Part shown: in pieces, positions 1-6,901 of the stretch | How the letters are laid out: the number at the start of each line of letters is the position of its first letter | How positions within the stretch are numbered: the first letter of the stretch is position 1 | From: CADCUY01 sp964242735 | Lineage (GTDB): Bacteria; Actinomycetota; Actinomycetes; Actinomycetales; Quadrisphaeraceae | Assembly: GCA_964242735.1 (NCBI GenBank) | Contig: CAXTAK010000008.1 | Span: 1 to 64,000 of the forward strand | Direction of reading: 5' to 3' | DNA length: 64,000 nucleotides | The notes under the pieces: generated by a model | The model's input: only the letters and a program-made list of their open reading frames with translations | Databases searched by the model: none | What the model was told of the DNA's origin: nothing | Made by a program: the position numbers and the translations under genes

Positions 1-126
1 CGCCTCGGGATGCTCACACCGATACAGTTCGAACTGCAATCGACAACCGTCGTGGCCTGAGCCTCCAGCCAGACGCCTCCACGCAACCCGGGACACACCA
101 CGCTCTAGCCCCGGAAGGGTGGAGCT

Positions 127-450
127 GTGCCAGCACCGAAGAAGTACCCGGACGAGTTGCGGGAGCGGGCGATCCGCTTCGCTCGTGACCTGATGGGCGG
201 GCCCGAGGGCCTGTCGGCGAACGCGGCGAGCAAGCGAGTGGGTGAGCAGTTGGGCATCAACCCTGACTCGCTGCGGAACTGGATCAAGCAGCGTCGCATC
301 GACGAGGGCGAGCAAGGTGGTGTCAGCAGCGACGACCGGGCTCGCCTGGTGGAGCTGGAGCGGGAGAACCGTGAGCTGCGCCGGGCGAACGCGATCCTCA
401 AGAGCGCGTCGGCTTTCTTCGCGGCGGAGCTCGACCGCCCACAGCGCTGA
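127..450 (+). CDS. IS3-family transposase OrfA
   Basis: This 107-residue protein is the DNA-binding OrfA of the element. The N-terminus (PKKYPDELRERAIRFARD) and the segment NPDSLRNWIKQ form the usual helix-turn-helix that recognises IS ends. The C-terminal half (residues about 72-100) has the leucine/arginine-rich coiled coil ending in SAFFAAELDRP that is typical of the family. The start is a GTG preceded by a purine-rich GGAAGGGTGGAG. The gene stops 2 bases before the first possible orfB start. The -1 frame is open from about 414, so a -1 slip on the T-rich TTTCTTC at 414-420 could give an OrfAB fusion, but the site is a guess. Confidence 0.9.
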   Translation: MPAPKKYPDELRERAIRFARDLMGGPEGLSANAASKRVGEQLGINPDSLRNWIKQRRIDEGEQGGVSSDDRARLVELERENRELRRANAILKSASAFFAAELDRPQR

Positions 451-452
451 GC

Positions 453-1367
453 GTGATGTACGTCGATGACCACAAGAAGGACTTTGGGGTCGAGCCGATC
501 TGCGAGCAGCTGCAGATCGCCCCGAGCACCTACTACGCCGCGAAGAGCCGACCGGCCTCGGCGAGGGCCGTGCGCGATGAGGTCCTCAAAGGCGAGATCG
601 TGCGCGTCTTCGAGGCGAACCTCGGTGTCTACGGGGCCCGGAAGGTGTGGCATCAGCTGCGCCGAGAGGGTGTGGCGGTGGCTCGCTGCACCGTCGAGCG
701 CCTGATGGGCGAACTCGGCCTGTCCGGGGCGGTGCGGGGCAAGGTCAAGCGCACCACCATCCCCACTGAACAGGCACAGCGTCCTGGCGACCTGGTCGAA
801 CGCCGGTTCAGCGCCCCAGCGCCGGACCGGCTGTGGGTGGCGGACCTGACCTACGTGGCCACCTGGTCCGGGTTCGTGTACGTCGCCTTCGTCATGGACG
901 CCCTCTCCCGTCGGGTGGTCGGGTGGCGCTGCTCGAAGAGTCTGCGCACCGACTTGGCGTTGGACGCCCTCGAGCAAGGCCTGTGGCAAAGGGCCCGGGA
1001 GGACCGTGACACCACGGGCCTTGTTCATCACTCGGACCGCGGCGTTCAATACGTCGCTATCCGCTACACCGAGCGCCTCGCTGAAGCAGGTGCTGTTGCC
1101 TCGGTCGGGTCGAAAGGCGATTCGTATGACAACGCGGCAGCTGAGTCCCTGAACGGGTTGCACAAGACCGAAGTCATCCGCCGGCGAGGGCCATGGAAGG
1201 GCCTGGACGACGTCGAGGTGGCCACGTTGGAGTGGGTCGACTGGTACAACCACCGCCGCCTGCACTCCTGGTGCGGGCACCGCCCGCCAACAGAGCACGA
1301 GGAAGAGCACTACCGTCAGATCGCCGGCCTCACCGAGGACGCACCGGCAGCCGCAAGCCTCCACTAA
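453..1367 (+). CDS. IS3-family transposase OrfB (rve integrase core)
   Basis: This is the catalytic half of the IS3 transposase, 304 residues from the GTG. An HTH_21-like region covers roughly residues 45-100 (VYGARKVWHQLRREG). The integrase core follows, with the DDE residues visible as D in LWVADLTYV, D in HHSDRGVQYV and E in YDNAAAESLNG. The C-terminus (LEWVDWYNHRRLHSWCGHRPP) is the standard IS3 ending. The length is normal, so the enzyme looks intact. In this family the active product is normally a frameshifted OrfAB fusion. The frame is open upstream of the GTG, which is consistent with that. The right terminal repeat follows immediately. Confidence 0.92.
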   Translation: MMYVDDHKKDFGVEPICEQLQIAPSTYYAAKSRPASARAVRDEVLKGEIVRVFEANLGVYGARKVWHQLRREGVAVARCTVERLMGELGLSGAVRGKVKRTTIPTEQAQRPGDLVERRFSAPAPDRLWVADLTYVATWSGFVYVAFVMDALSRRVVGWRCSKSLRTDLALDALEQGLWQRAREDRDTTGLVHHSDRGVQYVAIRYTERLAEAGAVASVGSKGDSYDNAAAESLNGLHKTEVIRRRGPWKGLDDVEVATLEWVDWYNHRRLHSWCGHRPPTEHEEEHYRQIAGLTEDAPAAASLH

Positions 1368-1390
1368 AGCCAGGGCGGTTCACTCAGCGC

Positions 1391-1639
1391 TCAGCGCTCG
1401 TCGCGCGGAGGCAGCGGGTCGTTGCCTGGGGCGATGGTGTCGGAGTTGCGGATGCGCCCGTCGAGGCCGTGGATGCGCACCTCGCCGCCGCCGTTGTTGC
1501 GCACGATCTGCCGAGCCCGGTCGACGGCGTCGGCCTGGGTCTGAGCGTGAGCACCCGAGCGGGTGCTGCCGGGCTTCTTCACGTCCCACCCGCCCTTGGG
1601 GTTGGCCACCACGTGCCGGTTCGTACTGCCCTTGGTCAT
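1391..1639 (-). CDS. DUF2188 domain protein
   Basis: A small 82-residue protein from an ATG. The segment RHVVANPKGGWDVKKPG, followed by a Ser/Thr-rich loop and QADAVDRARQIVRNNGGGEV, matches the short DUF2188 fold found in many actinobacterial and accessory-region proteins. It then reads VRIHGLDGRIRNSDTI, which fits the family pattern of a beta strand carrying a GxI/GrI turn. The function of the family is not established. It is transcribed away from the toxin-antitoxin pair, which begins 112 bases to the right, and its 3' end lies only 9 bases from the IS3 terminus. It may therefore belong to the same acquired patch. Confidence 0.75.
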   Translation of the reverse strand: MTKGSTNRHVVANPKGGWDVKKPGSTRSGAHAQTQADAVDRARQIVRNNGGGEVRIHGLDGRIRNSDTIAPGNDPLPPRDER

Positions 1640-1711
1640 CACTGACCGCCCTCTCATGTGCTCTCGACCGATGCCGATACCCTCAGTGCGGGTCAAACGC
1701 ACCGCAGGTGC

Positions 1712-1727
1712 AACCTGAGTGTAGGTT
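1712..1727. promoter_or_regulatory. possible operator of the Xre/RES operon
   Basis: An inverted repeat AACCT-6 nt-AGGTT lies 25 bases before the antitoxin start, inside the divergent region shared with the DUF2188 gene. Two further AGGT half-sites are close by. Xre-type antitoxins commonly repress their own operon by binding such palindromes, but the assignment here rests on position only. Confidence 0.3.
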
Positions 1728-1751
1728 CCCGCGAGGTTCGGAAGGGGCGAC

Positions 1752-2180
1752 ATGGCACTGACCACCCAGGCGGCGGCCGCTGCGCACGCTGGTCGAGCCC
1801 GCTCGGCGCAAGAGGTGATCGAGGGCGCGTACAAGCGTTCGGTGCACACCCCGCCGGCTGAGCAGGCGGGGTTCGTCCTGCAGGTCCTCGGTGGCCGACT
1901 GGCTGCGGCCAGCTTGGGCCTGAAGGACACCCGGACCCTGGGCAGTTGGGCGCGCGGTGGGTTGATCAAGGGTGTCGACGCCGAGCACCGCCTGCAGGTC
2001 CTGTTCCGGGTGACCACGGCGATCGAACAGGCCTTCACCCCGGCGGTGGCCGCGGCGTTCCTGCGCGGCAGCAACCCCGTCCTGGGGGACCGGGCGCCTC
2101 TGCTGGTCCTGGCCGATGATCCCCCCGGCGAGGCCGAGCCGCGGCTGGTCGCCGCCCTCGAGGCGCTGCTGACCGCATGA
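1752..2180 (+). CDS. Xre/MbcA/ParS-family antitoxin
   Basis: A 142-residue protein that fits the antitoxin of RES-type toxin-antitoxin modules. The core (residues about 45-115) contains LGLKDTRTLGSWARGG, an Xre-like recognition region. This is followed by LQVLFRVTTAIEQAF and AAFLRGSNPVLGDRAPLLVLAD, the toxin-binding MbcA/ParS domain in which a helix blocks the toxin active site. The start ATG has a purine-rich leader (GGAAGGGG). The stop overlaps the toxin start as ATGA, so the two are translationally coupled with the antitoxin first, as in mycobacterial mbcAT. Autoregulation is likely for the family but was not tested here. Confidence 0.85.
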   Translation: MALTTQAAAAAHAGRARSAQEVIEGAYKRSVHTPPAEQAGFVLQVLGGRLAAASLGLKDTRTLGSWARGGLIKGVDAEHRLQVLFRVTTAIEQAFTPAVAAAFLRGSNPVLGDRAPLLVLADDPPGEAEPRLVAALEALLTA

Positions 2181-2968
2181 GGTCGCCCGCCCCTCGGCCG
2201 GCTCCTGCGACGTGGCACCTACCAGCGGCCGGTGTGGTGCGCCTGCACCGCGACCCCACCGCCCTGCCCGACCTCGGTGACGGGCCCGGGCCCAACCGCT
2301 TCGACGACCCGCGCCCGCGCGGCAGCCAGGACCGCTACGTCATGCGGTACGCAGCGACCACCCTGCGCGGCTGCCTGCTGGAATCCCTGGACTGGCTGCG
2401 CGTCCTGGACGGGGAAGCCGCTGAGCGAGAAGCCGCTGTCATCGACGACATCGAAGACTCCAGCTTGCCACCGCCGACCGAGGCGTGGCAGGCGCTGGAG
2501 GACTACCTGACCGGCCGGCACCTCGGGGTCATCACCGGTCCTGGGTTGCAGCTGGTCTCCATCAACGACCCCGCGCTGCAGGCCGAGCTCGATCAGGCAG
2601 CGGGCGTGCGCGCCCTGCTCGACAGCCAGGCCGGGCGCGCAGCGCTGCTGGCCGTGGGTGCTGCTGCCAGCCGGCGCGCGCACCTGGACGGCGCCGCGGT
2701 GCGCCTGTCGAGCGACCTCGGCCGCGACCTGACCCGGGCTGCCTCCCTGGCCCTGCGCGACCGCCCCGTGCCCCCGGACGGCATCCACTACCGCAGCCGC
2801 CACGACGACACCGAGGACTGCTGGGCGTTGTACGACCACGCACCCGTGAGCGTGCAGGACGTGCAGCCCTTCTCACCCGATGACCCCGACCACCAGCAGG
2901 CCATGAAGGACGTCGCATCGCTGTGGGACCTGGCCCTGCCTCCGGCCTGGACCCGAACCGAGCACTGA
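2177..2968 (+). CDS. RES-domain toxin (predicted NAD+-consuming)
   Basis: A 263-residue RES-domain protein. The family is named for conserved Arg, Glu and Ser residues. Here they are probably Arg in VVRLHRDP or NRFDDP (residues about 20-42), Glu in GCLLESLDW (about 67) and Ser in GIHYRSRHDD (about 209). Characterised members (MbcT of M. tuberculosis, and RES toxins of Pseudomonas and Photorhabdus) degrade NAD+ by phosphorolysis or hydrolysis. All landmarks are present and the frame is uninterrupted, so the toxin looks intact. It follows the antitoxin through an ATGA overlap. The position next to an IS3 element and a DUF2188 gene suggests horizontal acquisition. Confidence 0.85.
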   Translation: MRSPAPRPAPATWHLPAAGVVRLHRDPTALPDLGDGPGPNRFDDPRPRGSQDRYVMRYAATTLRGCLLESLDWLRVLDGEAAEREAAVIDDIEDSSLPPPTEAWQALEDYLTGRHLGVITGPGLQLVSINDPALQAELDQAAGVRALLDSQAGRAALLAVGAAASRRAHLDGAAVRLSSDLGRDLTRAASLALRDRPVPPDGIHYRSRHDDTEDCWALYDHAPVSVQDVQPFSPDDPDHQQAMKDVASLWDLALPPAWTRTEH

Positions 2969-3212
2969 CCGACCACCGGTCAGACCGTTGCAGGGCTCCA
3001 TCAGCCATCACCTCGTACACGTCGTCCCCTGCGGCAAGAGCAGGCCAGGACCCGGCAGTGGGCGGAGTGGAGCGTCATGGCTTCGTCGGACACCCGCGCC
3101 AGGCCGCCACGAGGTCCGCGACGGAACGATCGACGGGTCCTGGTGGAACCGGCGGTCGGTCAGGATCCGCGCCAGCACGACCGCTGCGGGGCTCGCACCC
3201 ACATCCTCACCA
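2969..3212. other. intergenic space, convergent genes
   Basis: The end of the RES toxin gene faces the end of the hydrolase gene. I see no further gene. There is no clear hairpin with a T-run, so the termination signals of the two convergent units are not evident. Confidence 0.4.
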
Positions 3213-4784
3213 TCAGGGCCCCCGCGTGAGCACCCACGTGGTGCTGGTGACCGTGGCTCCCCCGCCGGGCACCGAGGAGTCGGCCAGGAACGGCGCGGCG
3301 TCCTGCCGCCAGGCGGCCAGCGAGCGGTGGTCGGAGGCGTCGACGAGGTCGGCGGTCGCGGCGTACGCCGGCGCGGAGTGCGCGGACCCACCGCTGGGGG
3401 CCTCCACCGTCGTCCACGACGCGCCGTCGGGGTTCTCCGCCCCGTCGAGGCCGTGCACGTAGTCGCCGTCGTGCTCCAGAGCGAGCACGGTGACGTCGTC
3501 GGGCACCTCTGCGTGCGCGATCGGCGAGCCCGCGGCGAGCACCGCGCGCGGGGTGAACTCGGCGCGGAAGCGCGGGTCGGCGGCCAGCTGCGCGGCGGTC
3601 AGGCCTCCCTGGCTGTACCCCACGAGCATCACCGGCTCTGCGCGCGACACACCAGCCGCGCGCATCGCCTTCACCACCCCGTCGGTGACCGCGGTGCGCT
3701 GCCCCGCCACGGAGCGCACGTTCGTCTCCCCGTCGACGGGGTTGGCGCCCCGGGTGGGGAACCACTGCTGGGTCGACGGGAGGTGCACCACCGCCACGGG
3801 CTCTCGCCCCGGCCCGGCGAGGCGGTCGACGCGCACGCTGCCCGGCGCGGCGCCCTCCTTCGGGGAGAGCCGGTGCACGCGGCGCAGCAGGTCACCGGTG
3901 CCCGCGGCGGCGGTGGTGGTCACCGGCGGCCCGGTGGGGCGCACGCTCGCGGTGCTGGACCCCCACGCGCCCAGCGGCGCCCCGACGGCGAGCAGACCGG
4001 CGGCCAGGACCGGCGCGGGCACCCCGGTCGCGGCGATGCCCTCCTCGACCACGTGCTCGCGCAGGTCCGGGGGCACCGCGGCCACCAGCCGCGCCAGCGC
4101 ACCCTGGGTGAGCTCGACGGCGGTCGCCGCGCCCACCCGCCTCGCCGCGTCCCACGCCGCCGCGCCGGGCCAGCCGCCGGCGCCGACACCCGCACCGGAC
4201 CAGCCAGCCCACCCAGCCCCGTCGGTCCAGTCCTCGGGCCAGCCGGCCCGGCCCCCGGCGGCTGGCCCGGCGGCAGGGCCCTGGCCCGTCCACCCGCTCC
4301 GGCGCAGCTCGCGGACCCCCGCGGCGCCCCCGGCGACCACGGAGGCGGCGCCGATGACGACGGCGCCACCGATCACGACGCCCAGCAGGGGCCGGTCCAG
4401 CGCCTCGACCAGGGCGGTGCGCGCGGCGACCCACGCCGCTGCGGTGCCCGCGTCGACCGCCCGGTAGGACGCCGCCGCGCCGGCCACGGCGGCGCCGACA
4501 CCGCCGACGGCCGCGCCCAGCTGGGCCAGCGCCGCGGCGGCCGCGGCCAGCTCGCGCTCGGCTCCCCACGCCCCGGGGAGGTCGATCAGGGCCGAACCCA
4601 GCAGCACCGGGGACGCCGCGAGCGCCCCCACACCCAGCACGCCCACGTGGCACGCGAGCGCGCGCTCTGCCAGGGCTGCGGCCACCGCGTCGAGGTCCTC
4701 CAGCCGGGCGTCGGTGCCACCGGCGCCGCCCGTGACCCGCAACGCCCCCGGTGCGCCCACCCCTGCGCCCACCACGGGGTTCAC
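3213..4784 (-). CDS. membrane-anchored alpha/beta hydrolase, partner of a WXG100-like protein
   Basis: A 523-residue protein. The N-terminal ~200 residues are Ala/Gly-rich, with several hydrophobic stretches (for example LGVVIGGAVVIGAASVVAGG) that could be membrane helices or a long helical domain. The C-terminal ~250 residues are an alpha/beta hydrolase. The nucleophile elbow is VGYSQGG, an acidic residue follows near LEHDGDYVHG, and the likely catalytic His is in VDASDHRSLAAW. GYSQGG serine hydrolases of this kind occur in actinobacteria, often with ESX-like partners. The GTG start at 4784 overlaps the stop of the upstream WXG gene as GTGA, which decided the start. The substrate is unknown. 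Confidence 0.7.
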   Translation of the reverse strand: MNPVVGAGVGAPGALRVTGGAGGTDARLEDLDAVAAALAERALACHVGVLGVGALAASPVLLGSALIDLPGAWGAERELAAAAAALAQLGAAVGGVGAAVAGAAASYRAVDAGTAAAWVAARTALVEALDRPLLGVVIGGAVVIGAASVVAGGAAGVRELRRSGWTGQGPAAGPAAGGRAGWPEDWTDGAGWAGWSGAGVGAGGWPGAAAWDAARRVGAATAVELTQGALARLVAAVPPDLREHVVEEGIAATGVPAPVLAAGLLAVGAPLGAWGSSTASVRPTGPPVTTTAAAGTGDLLRRVHRLSPKEGAAPGSVRVDRLAGPGREPVAVVHLPSTQQWFPTRGANPVDGETNVRSVAGQRTAVTDGVVKAMRAAGVSRAEPVMLVGYSQGGLTAAQLAADPRFRAEFTPRAVLAAGSPIAHAEVPDDVTVLALEHDGDYVHGLDGAENPDGASWTTVEAPSGGSAHSAPAYAATADLVDASDHRSLAAWRQDAAPFLADSSVPGGGATVTSTTWVLTRGP

Positions 4785-5062
4785 CACCGGGCCTGCCCCG
4801 GCACCCCGAGGCGAGCCAGGGCCTGCGCCCGCTCCACCCCCGCGGCGTGGCGGCGCAGCGCCGCGGCGCTTCCGTGCAGCGCGACCTCCACCGAGCGCGC
4901 GTGCCGCACCGCGTCGTCCACGGCCCAGGAGAAGACCCGCGAGGCCGGACCGCTCCAGTCCACGGCGCGCAGGCTCGCCAGCCCCGCGGCGTCCGCGCCC
5001 ACCTGCTCGGCCAGTCCCTGGGCCCGCGCTGCCAGCGCCCGGACCTCCGCGGCGTCCACCAT
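4781..5062 (-). CDS. WXG100-like small helical protein
   Basis: A 93-residue, Ala-rich and helical protein with a central Trp36-Ser37-Gly38 motif between two predicted helices, which is the layout of WXG100/ESAT-6-like proteins. WXG proteins are typically about 100 residues and are exported by type VII (ESX) secretion, often as partners of a larger protein encoded next to them. Here the neighbour, coupled by a GTGA overlap, is a GYSQGG hydrolase. I see no C-terminal YxxxD/E export signal and no ESX machinery in the window, so secretion is inferred only from fold and context. The ATG at 5062 is preceded by GGAGGGAGC, a good ribosome binding site. Confidence 0.65.
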   Translation of the reverse strand: MVDAAEVRALAARAQGLAEQVGADAAGLASLRAVDWSGPASRVFSWAVDDAVRHARSVEVALHGSAAALRRHAAGVERAQALARLGVPGQARW

Positions 5063-5442
5063 CCCCGCTCCCTCCTGTGGTGCGCCCTCGCCGGCGCGAC
5101 GCCCACGACGCTAGGGACGCCGGCCGCCGACCCCACCGCGGCGCGGCGCGCCCTGTGGACGGGGCCAGGAGGGGCGTGCCGGTGTGGACGGCACAGCGGA
5201 CGGGGCTCGCGGCGCCTGTCGGCACGCTCCCCCACCGGTCGGCCACGGCATCCGATGATCACGGGCTCGCAGCCGCCCGCTGCATGATCCGTGGCCCACC
5301 AGTCCATGATCATCCGTCGCCGTCGCCGCAGGGCCGACCGACTGGCGGACGCGCTCGTCGGACGGCCGCGGGCGCCGGGGCGCGTGCCACCAGGGCCGCG
5401 CGGCGGGTGGACACGAGCGGCCCTGCGGCAGGATGACCGCCG
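5063..5442. promoter_or_regulatory. divergent intergenic region with repeated ATGATC sites
   Basis: No gene is evident. Three copies of ATGATC stand at 5255, 5284 and 5306, and two of them form an inverted pair (GATGATCA at 5254-5261 and TGATCATC at 5307-5314). The region lies between the WXG/hydrolase operon and the rightward membrane-protein/MOSC/purB unit, so the sites could be operators for either. No sigma-70 promoter can be assigned with confidence. Confidence 0.35.
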
Positions 5443-6263
5443 ATGGCGGACGGGTGGGGGCGCTTCCCGGCGCACGCCGCCAGCGGCGGTGGCACTGGTC
5501 GTGGGGCCGCGGCGCCGATCGCGGGCAACGGCACGGTCAGGGAGCTGGTGCTCGAGGGCGGCCCCGGCCCGGGGCGGCTGGTGCAGGTGCGCCCGGCCGG
5601 GGCGGCCGCGGTGCTCCTGGTGGTGCTGCTGGCGACGCGCCAGCGGTCGCTGGCGCTCGCGGGCTGGCGCTGCTCGGGCTGGCGCTGGTCGGCCGGGTGT
5701 GGCGCGGGCTGGTCCTCGACGGCCTGGGGGGTGCTGGCGGGCCTCGGCGCCGCGGCGACCCTGGCCGTGTACTGCCTGACGGCGGGGCGCGGGCTCGCCG
5801 GGTGGGACCTGCTGGGCCTGACGGCGTGGACGTCCACCGCCGCGGCCTGTTCTGGTCGCCGCTGCTGCCGTGGTGGGACCACCCCCTGCACCTCCTCGAC
5901 GACCCGGTGGCGCTGCCCACCTCCCTCCCCGGGCCCGTCGATGGTGCGGTGGTGCTGATGGGCGCCCTGGTGGTGTCGGTGGTCGTGGCGGGCACCGTCG
6001 TGCCCTGCGTGGTGGTGCCGGCCGGCGTCGCGCGGATCGGGCCCGCGGGCGCCGGGGTCCTCGAGCCGGTGCTGGCGAGGGCCGTGGCCCGGGTGGCCCT
6101 GGGCGCGGCGCTCGCCCCGGTGCAGCTGGTCGGCGGCGCGGTGGTGCTCACCGGGCTGGTGCTCGCCGGGCTGGTGCTCGCCGAGACCGCGCGGGCCCCG
6201 TCGCGCGCGGCCCCCGTGCTGGCGCCGGACGTCGTCGCGTCCGGGTGCGGGTCCCGGTCGTGA
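5443..6263 (+). pseudogene. multi-pass membrane protein gene, frameshifted
   Basis: No single frame gives a sensible protein, but alternating frames do. The first frame supplies the N-terminus (about 5443-5640). The next supplies a helix like LALLGLALVGRVWRGLVLDG (about 5650-5720). The first frame resumes with VLAGLGAAATLAVYCLTAG (to about 5845). The second then gives LFWSPLLPWWDHPLHLLDD and two or three more hydrophobic helices to the stop. The product would be about 270 residues with 6-8 membrane segments. I do not recognise the family. The stop overlaps the MOSC start as GTGA, which supports it having been a working gene. The three shifts could be mutations or assembly errors. Confidence 0.45.
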
Positions 6264-6901
6264 CCGCACCCGCCGTGACGGCTCCAGCCGGTCCCGAGGG
6301 GCTGCCGCACCGCTGCGACGTGCAGGTGCTGCACCTGCTGGTCTCCCCCGTGCACCGCTACGGCGGCCGCCCGCGCGACGGTGCCACGGCGCTTCCCCCG
6401 GACGCGCCCCCGGAGTCCGTGACCCGCGCACTCGTCCTCCGCGGGCGGGGCCTGGAGGGCGACCGGTACGCGCGCCGCCGCGAGCACGCCGACGCCGCCG
6501 TCACCGTGCTCGCCGTCGAGGCGCTGGAGGCGGTCGCCGCCGAGCTCGACGTCCCCCCGTTCGACCCGGTGCTGGCCCGGCGCAACGTGGTGCTGCGCGG
6601 CGCGGACGTCGAGGCCCTGCGCGGGGTCGACTTCGGGCTCGACTGCGGCGAGGGGGCCGTGCTGCTCGGCGGACGTCGGCCCGCCGCGCCGTGCGCGTGG
6701 CTGGACGCCGTCCTCGCGCCGGGCGCCCACGCGGCGTCGCGGGGTCGGGCGGGGGTGCGGTGCGCCGCGCTGGGCGGCGGGGTGCTGGCCGTGGGACCGG
6801 CGGTGCTGTGGACGTCGGGGCCGATGGACCCCACCCGCGCCGGCCAGCGGCCGCGACGGCCGGCGCTGCGGGGGCCGGCGGCTGCGACGATGACGGCGTG
6901 A
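6260..6901 (+). CDS. MOSC domain protein
   Basis: A 213-residue protein with a MOSC (molybdenum cofactor sulfurase C-terminal) domain. The segment VTRALVLRGRGLEGDRYARRREHADAAVTVLA is followed by RRNVVLRGADVEAL and by the conserved Cys in RRPAAPCAWLDAV (about residue 150), the residue proposed to carry sulfur in this family. Stand-alone bacterial MOSC proteins of this size (YiiM-like) are linked to metal-sulfur chemistry or to reduction of N-hydroxylated compounds. The actual substrate here is unknown. The gene begins with a GTG overlapping the stop of the upstream membrane gene and ends in a GTGA overlap with purB, so the three form one transcription unit. Confidence 0.8.
   Translation: MTAPAVTAPAGPEGLPHRCDVQVLHLLVSPVHRYGGRPRDGATALPPDAPPESVTRALVLRGRGLEGDRYARRREHADAAVTVLAVEALEAVAAELDVPPFDPVLARRNVVLRGADVEALRGVDFGLDCGEGAVLLGGRRPAAPCAWLDAVLAPGAHAASRGRAGVRCAALGGGVLAVGPAVLWTSGPMDPTRAGQRPRRPALRGPAAATMTA

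Larger units (their letters stand above)
58..1382 (+). mobile_element. IS3-family insertion sequence
   Basis: An IS3-type arrangement of two consecutive transposase frames is visible, with orfB in the -1 frame relative to orfA. The right end is convincing: read inward from 1382 on the minus strand it starts TGAACCGCCCTGGC, a form typical of IS3 subgroup inverted repeats, and it lies 16 bases beyond the orfB stop. The left end is weaker. The best candidate begins TGAGCCTCC at 58 and matches 7 of the 9 outermost bases of the right end. I see no convincing 3-4 bp target duplication outside these ends, so the left boundary is uncertain. Confidence 0.75.

Noticed and set aside
25..36. LexA/SOS box at the palindrome CAGTTCGAACTG
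   Set aside because: The actinobacterial SOS box has GAAC and GTTC half-sites separated by four bases (GAACnnnnGTTC); this palindrome has the halves in the other order and no gene directly downstream that fits the SOS response.
2988..5114. A 708-residue open frame on the plus strand
   Set aside because: Its translation is Arg/Gly/Pro/His-rich without domain pattern, and it lies opposite the coherent WXG/hydrolase genes, so it is an antisense shadow of GC-rich coding DNA.
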